The translations under genes were made by a program, and so were the position numbers. The notes beneath the pieces are model-generated. The model saw nothing but the letters and a program-made list of their open reading frames with translations, was not told the origin of the DNA and made no database searches. Shown here piece after piece: positions 59,330 to 64,000 of a stretch of 64,000 nt of DNA. Every line of letters begins with the position of its first letter. Position 1 is the stretch's first letter. The stretch comes from Imperialibacter roseus (GTDB taxonomy: Bacteria; Bacteroidota; Bacteroidia; Cytophagales; Cyclobacteriaceae): NCBI RefSeq assembly GCF_032999765.1, contig NZ_CP136051.1:3076417-3140416 (forward strand), written 5' to 3'.

Positions 59330-59899
59330 ATGGAAGTAACCGAGACCCTTGAAAGAAAGCCCTTCATGGCGATGACGGCTGACGACAGACTCGCCTTTTT
59401 TGAGGCGCTCTACGAAGACGCTTTCCCCGCAGCAGCCAGGTTCGTTCACCGTATGGGTGGCAATCTGGAGGATGCCCGTGATGTTTTTCAGGACGCCCTG
59501 GTTCTCTTCTATGAGAGCCTCACTGCGAAAAAAGTACATGTAGAAATTTCCCAAAAAGCATATTTACTTGGAATATGTAAACACTTGTGGATTCGAAGAG
59601 CAAAAGCCCGAAGCATCGAAGTCCACCTGGAAGAGTGGGAAAAGTGCCTCAACGTGCCCGACCTCAACGAAGCGCATCCTTCAGCTAACAAACTGCTCGC
59701 CCTGCTGGAACTTGCTGGTCAAAAATGCCTGGATCTGCTGAAAAGCTTCTATTATGATCGCCTGAGCATCCCACTAATAGCCTCCAGTTTCGGTTTTGGA
59801 AGTGAGCGTTCCGCCACAGTGCAGAAGTACAAGTGCTTAGAAAAAGTGAGAAACGAAGTAAAATCAAAAGCACTGCACTATGAGGACTTCACTGACTGA
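59330..59899 (+). CDS. ECF-type RNA polymerase sigma factor
   Basis: A 189-residue sigma-70 family protein of ECF size. Region 2 spans about 25-95, with the core-binding DARDVFQDALVLFYE and the following YLLGICKHLWIRRAK. Region 4 spans about 120-180 (CLDLLKSFYYDRLSIPLIA, then the helix-turn-helix GFGSERSATVQKYKCLEKVR). It directs polymerase to a small set of promoters, unknown here. Its last 20 bases overlap the start of a 91-residue gene, which is two bases from clpP, so the three are one operon. Confidence 0.9.
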   Translation: MEVTETLERKPFMAMTADDRLAFFEALYEDAFPAAARFVHRMGGNLEDARDVFQDALVLFYESLTAKKVHVEISQKAYLLGICKHLWIRRAKARSIEVHLEEWEKCLNVPDLNEAHPSANKLLALLELAGQKCLDLLKSFYYDRLSIPLIASSFGFGSERSATVQKYKCLEKVRNEVKSKALHYEDFTD

Positions 59900-60155
59900 A
59901 ATAGCGCAAATTGAAAGCTACCTGCAAGGGAAGCTCGGTATCGCTGCCACCCTCCTCTTCGAGGTAAGGATGCTGCTGGAGCCATCGCTTAGCGCTAGCG
60001 TAAAGCTCCAAAAGATCATTTCAGAAACAGTTCTTCTTCATGGACGAAACCAACTTAGAAAGGAACTTACTGCAATAGATCACAAGCTTTTTACGGCTGC
60101 CGACAAAAGAGCTTTCAGAACGGAGATCGATCAAATTTTCAACCAGGATAAATAA
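59880..60155 (+). CDS. Small protein between sigma factor and ClpP, candidate anti-sigma factor
   Basis: A 91-residue protein without signal or clear membrane segment. IESYLQGKLG followed by LLFEVRMLLEPSL resembles the N-terminal zinc-free module of Bacteroidota anti-sigma factors (EAYL-GKL-PEE--LFE--LL-DPEL). The rest, KLQKIISETVLLHGRNQLRKELTAI and a final charged helix, is all-alpha. The overlap with the sigma gene and the closeness to clpP (TAA-C-ATG) support a regulatory partner of the sigma factor that might be a ClpP substrate or adaptor. This is inference; no named family was recognised. Confidence 0.7.
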   Translation: MRTSLTEIAQIESYLQGKLGIAATLLFEVRMLLEPSLSASVKLQKIISETVLLHGRNQLRKELTAIDHKLFTAADKRAFRTEIDQIFNQDK

Positions 60156-60156
60156 C

Positions 60157-60807
60157 ATGAACATCCAAGCCAACCTTGTTCCCATGGTGATTGACAGCAA
60201 TAGCCGTGGGGAGCGAGCTTACGACATATTTAGTCTGCTGCTCAAAGAGCGTATCGTTTTTCTTGGCACTAAAGTCGATGATGTGTCGGCCAACCTGGTG
60301 GTGGCCCAGCTGCTCTACCTCAACAGCATCGACCAAAAGTCGCCCATCAATTTGTACATTAATAGCCCTGGTGGTGTCGTGTACGCCGGCCTGGCCATTT
60401 ACGATACAATGCAGATGATTCAGGCACCGGTATCTACGGTAGCAGTAGGCGTAACAGCCAGCATGGGCACAGCGCTGCTTTGTGCAGGTGCAAAAGGTAA
60501 GCGCTATGCTCTACCCCACTCCACCATCCACATGCACCCGACCGGCGGCGGTGCTCAGGGCTACACCGAAGATGTACGAATTGCCACCCGGGAGCAGGAA
60601 AGGCTACAAACTCAGCTTTTCCACCTGATGGGCAAGCATACAGGGCACAGCTGGGAAGAAATTGAGGCGTTTTTTCTGCGTGACAAATACCTGAACGTCC
60701 TCGAAGCCAAAGCCTTTGGCATCATCGACGAGGTACTCGGCAGCACCGACGACATCGTTGTGCTGGAAAAAGAGGGTTTTAAAGTGCGTTTGGCCTCTCC
60801 CAAATAA
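60157..60807 (+). CDS. clpP: ATP-dependent Clp protease proteolytic subunit
   Basis: A 216-residue serine protease subunit that forms the barrel degrading unfolded or tagged proteins fed by ClpX or ClpA/C. The triad is S102 (GVTASMGTALL), H127 (STIHMHPTGGG) and D176 (FLRDKYL); the spacings of 25 and 49 residues match E. coli ClpP. The start is direct (MNIQANLVPMVIDSNSRGER) with no propeptide region evident. It is not next to tig or clpX as the housekeeping clpP often is, but sits third in a sigma factor operon, so it may be a second ClpP with a special role. Confidence 0.93.
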   Translation: MNIQANLVPMVIDSNSRGERAYDIFSLLLKERIVFLGTKVDDVSANLVVAQLLYLNSIDQKSPINLYINSPGGVVYAGLAIYDTMQMIQAPVSTVAVGVTASMGTALLCAGAKGKRYALPHSTIHMHPTGGGAQGYTEDVRIATREQERLQTQLFHLMGKHTGHSWEEIEAFFLRDKYLNVLEAKAFGIIDEVLGSTDDIVVLEKEGFKVRLASPK

Positions 60808-60912
60808 ATCGCCCAAGTGCAGAAACTTCAGAACTACGATTTACCACCATGGCGGGTGGCCGAAAAATTGGCGGGCAGATGCGGGTAAAGGCCTGTGCGT
60901 TTAATTTTTCAA

Positions 60913-60991
60913 GACTTTTGCTTACTTTTTGTCGTTTGAAAAAGTAAGAGCCCAGCGGCTTGAGCGAGATTACTCGCTTGCACACCTCCCG
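60913..60991. repeat. Palindromic intergenic repeats after clpP
   Basis: A 10-bp stem CTTACTTTTT/AAAAAGTAAG with an 8-nt loop is followed about 20 bases later by AGCGAG-ATTA-CTCGCT. Similar CTTACTTTTT palindromes occur between genes in many Bacteroidota. The T-rich arm may double as the terminator of the sigma/clpP operon. Confidence 0.6.
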
Positions 60992-61028
60992 TTCTCTCCC
61001 TATCTTACTCGACCAACCCGCTTAACTC

Positions 61029-61730
61029 ATGAAACTACTCTACACCCTACTTCTACTTATGCCCTTTGCTGCCAACGCCCAAGCCCCCGGAAGCCTGACC
61101 ATCAAAAAAGTGGCCGACTTCGACGTAAAAGAAACTCCCGACAAAACCTGGGAAGCTGCCAGCTGGGTAGAAGTACCTCAGAGAAGCGATAACGGTGTGA
61201 CCTATGCCACCAAAGCGAAGATCTTGTATTCTGAAACCGGCATTTACTTTCTCTTCCACTGCGAAGACAACAAGCTCACCGCCACCATGACCCAGGATTT
61301 CGACGACCTGTTCAAAGAAGATGTGGTGGAGGTATTTCTATGGACTGATGAAAGCACCCCAATCTATTTCGAATACGAGCTTTCCCCTCTCAATTATGAG
61401 CTACCCATCCTCGTGCCCAATTACGGTGGCAAATTCCTGGGCTGGAGGCCCTGGCACTACTTCAACGAAAGGCGAACAAAACATGTAACGAGTGTAGAAG
61501 GCGGCCCGAAACGAAGCAATGCCGACATCAAAGCGTGGACAGCCCAGTTTTTCATTCCTTATGTGTTGTTGAACCCGCTACAGAATGTCCCCCCCACCAG
61601 TGGCACGAAATGGCGGGCCAATATGTACCGCCTCGATTACGACGGCGGCAAACAAACCCGCTGGGCCTGGCAACCCATCCGCACCAATTTCCACGACTAT
61701 GAGATGTACGGGACTTTTGTGTTTGAGTGA
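61029..61730 (+). CDS. Secreted carbohydrate-binding family 9-like protein
   Basis: A 233-residue exported protein (signal MKLLYTLLLLMPFAANAQA). The mature part is a single CBM9-like beta-sandwich, with TWEAASWVEVPQ, then AKILYSETGIYFLFHCED and DVVEVFLWTDES-YFEYELSP (the family's calcium/ligand strand pattern), and NMYRLDYDGG near the end. CBM9 modules bind the reducing ends of sugars; stand-alone versions are common in Bacteroidota but their role is unclear. No enzyme domain is present. It stands alone after the repeat region. Confidence 0.85.
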   Translation: MKLLYTLLLLMPFAANAQAPGSLTIKKVADFDVKETPDKTWEAASWVEVPQRSDNGVTYATKAKILYSETGIYFLFHCEDNKLTATMTQDFDDLFKEDVVEVFLWTDESTPIYFEYELSPLNYELPILVPNYGGKFLGWRPWHYFNERRTKHVTSVEGGPKRSNADIKAWTAQFFIPYVLLNPLQNVPPTSGTKWRANMYRLDYDGGKQTRWAWQPIRTNFHDYEMYGTFVFE

Positions 61731-61737
61731 CTAAGAA

Positions 61738-62478
61738 TTAATTGTCGAGACCTTTTTTCTTCTTGATTTCAAACCTGCGAGGGACAGTAGCCTCATCCAG
61801 TGATGATTTCCAAATAGAATTAATTATATTTTCCTCTATCAATCCAGACGTTCTCAATCCGTTCACTAACTTTTTTAGGTAGTGTGCCACCAAAGTGTAA
61901 TACATCGCTATTGTTTTCGGATGAACAAGTATCCCACTTTCATATTTACTATCATGCACCAACATTTTCTTTCCTCTCAGTATGTAACTGTACAATAATA
62001 CCTTGTAGGTGCCGTGAGCATGTTTAGACATCATGGAATAGAGTTCGCTTAGAACCTTTGACAGGTCGTCATCGATTTCACTTTTAATAAACTTACGATA
62101 TTCACGATGGGGGATAATTTCATCATTATACCACTTAGTTAGTAATTTATCCCCAGCGCTTGAATTTGTATTGAATAGAAAGGCCAGGTCAATTGATTCG
62201 TCTAGATCTCTTAAAAGCTTACCTACTAGTCGATGTCGTTTGACGCTAAGACATTCGACAATATCAATGCATGTAACAAGCGCATCAACAAATAGCATCC
62301 ATACCGCTTTTCGGGAGGTCGTTTCTTCAAGGCTAAATTCACCATTCCTTTCTCCGAGCACCACCAAAAGCTCTTTGGTTAGCCTTTCCGCCTCTTTTTG
62401 AAACTGCTCTTGAGCTCCGTACTCATAAGGATTATCCATTGCCTCTTGGGGCTCTCTGTTCCAAACGATACTTGGCAT
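61738..62478 (-). CDS. Uncharacterised protein (DUF5677-like helical protein)
   Basis: A soluble, all-helical protein of 246 residues from the ATG at 62478. A frame open to 62637 would overlap the oxidoreductase gene and is rejected. Marks are AVWMLFVDALVTCIDIVECL, LVGKLLRDLDESIDLAFL, and LYSMMSKHAHGTYK, a pattern reminiscent of DUF5677/HEPN-like proteins, where SKxxH helices occur near the C terminus. I am not sure of the family. It looks more AT-rich than its neighbours and breaks the run of carbohydrate genes, so it may have come by transfer. Its 3' end nearly touches the CBM9 gene. Confidence 0.65.
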   Translation of the reverse strand: MPSIVWNREPQEAMDNPYEYGAQEQFQKEAERLTKELLVVLGERNGEFSLEETTSRKAVWMLFVDALVTCIDIVECLSVKRHRLVGKLLRDLDESIDLAFLFNTNSSAGDKLLTKWYNDEIIPHREYRKFIKSEIDDDLSKVLSELYSMMSKHAHGTYKVLLYSYILRGKKMLVHDSKYESGILVHPKTIAMYYTLVAHYLKKLVNGLRTSGLIEENIINSIWKSSLDEATVPRRFEIKKKKGLDN

Positions 62479-62560
62479 ATTGCTATAACAATTAATTGAT
62501 TCACCTCTTCGATATGTTCGGAAGGGTATGTAGAAATACTGACAATTCGATACCTGTCCT

Positions 62561-63631
62561 CTACAACTCCACCGTCTTCCCCGTCTTAAAGCTCTCGTCA
62601 GCCGCCAGCACAATGCGTAAACTATTAACCGCATCATTCAAGTGGTCGGTCAGATCAAGGTCTTCTTTGATGGCCTTTAGCAGATACAATTGCTCCAGTT
62701 CGCAAAGTCCGTCATGGTCAGGTTCGCTGGAGGTGTCCACAATTTGGTCGGGTTTTACATATTCACCTTTGTCGTTGGTAGCTGCGTAGTGCACTTTCAG
62801 ACTCCCCGTTTTGCTATGGCCATCAATGTCTTGAGAGCCATCTCCTTTGGGAGCATCCACTATGTTGACGCAACCTTTCGGCCCAATCACATCTTTGACA
62901 AAGTAAGCCACCTCGCTCATCATCGGCCCCCAGCCTGCTTCGTACCAGCCTACTGAACCATCGTCGAAAGTCACCTGAAGCTGACCGTAATTGTACATGG
63001 TAGGTTTGATCTCATCCGTCAGCCTGGCGCCAATAGCACTTACACGAATCGGCTTGGCCCGGGTCATCATGCACATCACGTCTACGTAATGCACACCGCA
63101 ATCCACGATGGGTGACATCGTATTCATCAGGTTTTTGTGGGTTTGCCAGTGCTTGCCGTTGCTTTGCTGGTTCAGGTTCATGCGCATCACAAGCGGCTTA
63201 CCGAGCCCCTGCGCTATTTCAACAAACTTAGCCCAGGCTGGATGCACCCTTAAAATGTAGCCCACTACCACTTTCTTATTCACCGACTTCGCCATGTCCA
63301 CCACACGCTGCGCTTCCTCTACGGTAATGGCCAATGGCTTCTCCACAAACACATGAGCGCCAGCTTTCAGGCTCTTCAGTGTATAGTCCACGTGAGTTTC
63401 GGCGTAAGTATTTACCGAAACAACATCTGGTTTGGCAAGTGCCAGTGCCTCGTCAAAATCGGCATAACAAGGATAATCTCCACCCAACTCCTTATTCAGT
63501 TTCTCCCGGCTTTCTGCCGTGCGGCTTACAAGCCCCACAATTTCAAAATCGTCCAACTTGTGGTAGGCTCTTGCATGTGATGCACCCATATTGCCGCATC
63601 CGGCTACTAATACTCTCAATTTATCGCTCAT
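62561..63631 (-). CDS. Gfo/Idh/MocA family NAD(P)-dependent oxidoreductase
   Basis: A 356-residue cytosolic dehydrogenase. The Rossmann loop is VLVAGCGNMGASHARAY, the lysine motif is HVFVEKPLAIT (EKP), and the active-site segment is DCGVHYVDVMCMM. The C-terminal alpha/beta domain carries the substrate sheet (DDGSVGWYEAGWGP). Substrates in the family include glucose, inositol and amino sugars; none can be chosen. It fits the sugar-degradation character of the region. A long palindrome lies 32 bases upstream of its start. Confidence 0.92.
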   Translation of the reverse strand: MSDKLRVLVAGCGNMGASHARAYHKLDDFEIVGLVSRTAESREKLNKELGGDYPCYADFDEALALAKPDVVSVNTYAETHVDYTLKSLKAGAHVFVEKPLAITVEEAQRVVDMAKSVNKKVVVGYILRVHPAWAKFVEIAQGLGKPLVMRMNLNQQSNGKHWQTHKNLMNTMSPIVDCGVHYVDVMCMMTRAKPIRVSAIGARLTDEIKPTMYNYGQLQVTFDDGSVGWYEAGWGPMMSEVAYFVKDVIGPKGCVNIVDAPKGDGSQDIDGHSKTGSLKVHYAATNDKGEYVKPDQIVDTSSEPDHDGLCELEQLYLLKAIKEDLDLTDHLNDAVNSLRIVLAADESFKTGKTVEL

Positions 63632-63662
63632 GTCTTTGGTGTTGTAATTTTGCTACTTCAAT

Positions 63663-63695
63663 TAACCCTCCAGGGGCTCGAAGCCCTTGGAGGGT
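63663..63695. repeat. 15-bp inverted repeat in the divergent promoter region
   Basis: AACCCTCCAGGGGCT and AGCCCTTGGAGGGTT pair over 15 bp with one G-U around a CGA loop. It lies between the divergent oxidoreductase gene and the gene at 63835. The form suggests a dispersed palindromic repeat; a terminator role is unlikely without a T-run. Confidence 0.75.
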
Positions 63696-63834
63696 TCAAA
63701 ACCTGCATTAAATAGAAACTTTTTTGCCCTCTTTTCAAAGTAAGAGATGATTTGCCTAAAGAAGCAAAGGATAACTGGTCAATCTGCTTCCTTAACAATA
63801 AATTGACCTCGAATTATCTAATATTGCCTTTCTA

Positions 63835-64000
63835 ATGTCTGCTTATTCCATCTCTCACATAAAAAAGGAACTTCAAGTCCTTGATCCTGAACAACTCCGG
63901 CAGGTAATCCTTCGCCTGGGCAAATACAAAGTGGAAAACAAAGAGCTGCTCTCCTATCTCCTTTTCAAAGCACACGATGAAGCCATTTTCATTGAAGAAG
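63835..64000 (+). CDS. Partial gene, DUF6155-like protein (N terminus only)
   Basis: The first 55 codons of a gene cut by the window end. The start MSAYSISHIKKELQ, then LRQVILRLGKYKVENKELLSYLLF and HDEAIF, matches what I recall of the Bacteroidota DUF6155 family of unknown function (KKEL, KENKELL-YLLFEA). There is no signal peptide. It is read divergently from the oxidoreductase gene. Confidence 0.6.
   Translation, partial: MSAYSISHIKKELQVLDPEQLRQVILRLGKYKVENKELLSYLLFKAHDEAIFIEE

Noticed and set aside
62478-62637. N-terminal extension of the unknown minus-strand gene to 62637
   Set aside because: It would overlap the oxidoreductase gene, and the extra residues (Arg- and Cys-rich) look like read-through of non-coding or antisense DNA.

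Overview
The window is a chromosomal segment of a Bacteroidota bacterium, most likely a gliding marine or soil member of the order Cytophagales. This rests on several signs: two kinds of type IX secretion (T9SS) sorting domain (CHU_C type B and type A), a PorP/SprF family protein, TAnnTTTG-type -7 promoter elements, a near absence of Shine-Dalgarno sites, and many Bacteroidota lipoprotein signals. There is no rRNA operon, CRISPR array, prophage or intact IS element. One tRNA gene is intact.

Layout. 1-5000: rpsO and pnp with their own promoter and terminator, an LptF/LptG-type permease and a START-like protein (all minus strand). 5100-5800: a tRNA-Met(CAT) locus with one intact and two broken tRNA copies, palindromic inserts and a small GIY-YIG nuclease gene between them. 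6100-12000: MFS transporter with a GNAT acetyltransferase, a DapA-like aldolase with an SDR epimerase, and a serine hydrolase. 12000-19700: HemN with an FNR-like palindrome, a class A beta-lactamase-like lipoprotein, a large ThuA/GSDH/PKD/cytochrome c/CBM fusion, a DUF3750 protein and a separate ThuA protein. 19900-35400: a surface and secretion locus with TPR sensor kinase, NarL-type regulator, 1985-residue CHU_C adhesin-like protein, PorP/SprF protein, a lipoprotein that is only a protease prodomain, and a 1644-residue M6 metalloprotease. 35400-43100: CPBP protease, then a peptidoglycan recycling group (NagZ-like GH3/beta-lactamase fusion, dipeptide epimerase, DUF1611 protein, DacB). 43100-48900: a TolC/RND/adaptor efflux operon. 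49200-57500: CoA-transferase, L-2-hydroxyglutarate oxidase, MoeB-rhodanese, a UPF0175/DUF3368 toxin-antitoxin pair, CutC, DinB, creatininase family protein and a BASS transporter. 57500-64000: a GH5 glycosidase cut off from its T9SS signal by a one-base frameshift, an ECF sigma/small protein/ClpP operon, a CBM9 protein, an unknown protein, a Gfo/Idh/MocA oxidoreductase and the start of a further gene.

Themes. Much of the content serves polymer and carbohydrate breakdown and cell-surface export through T9SS, plus cell-wall recycling. The points most worth a second look are: the tRNA/GIY-YIG nested repeat unit; the stand-alone M6 prodomain lipoprotein next to the protease with the same prodomain; the translationally overlapping sigma/small protein/ClpP operon; and the frameshift that strips the GH5 enzyme of its sorting domain. 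All family assignments were made by reading motifs, without database searches.
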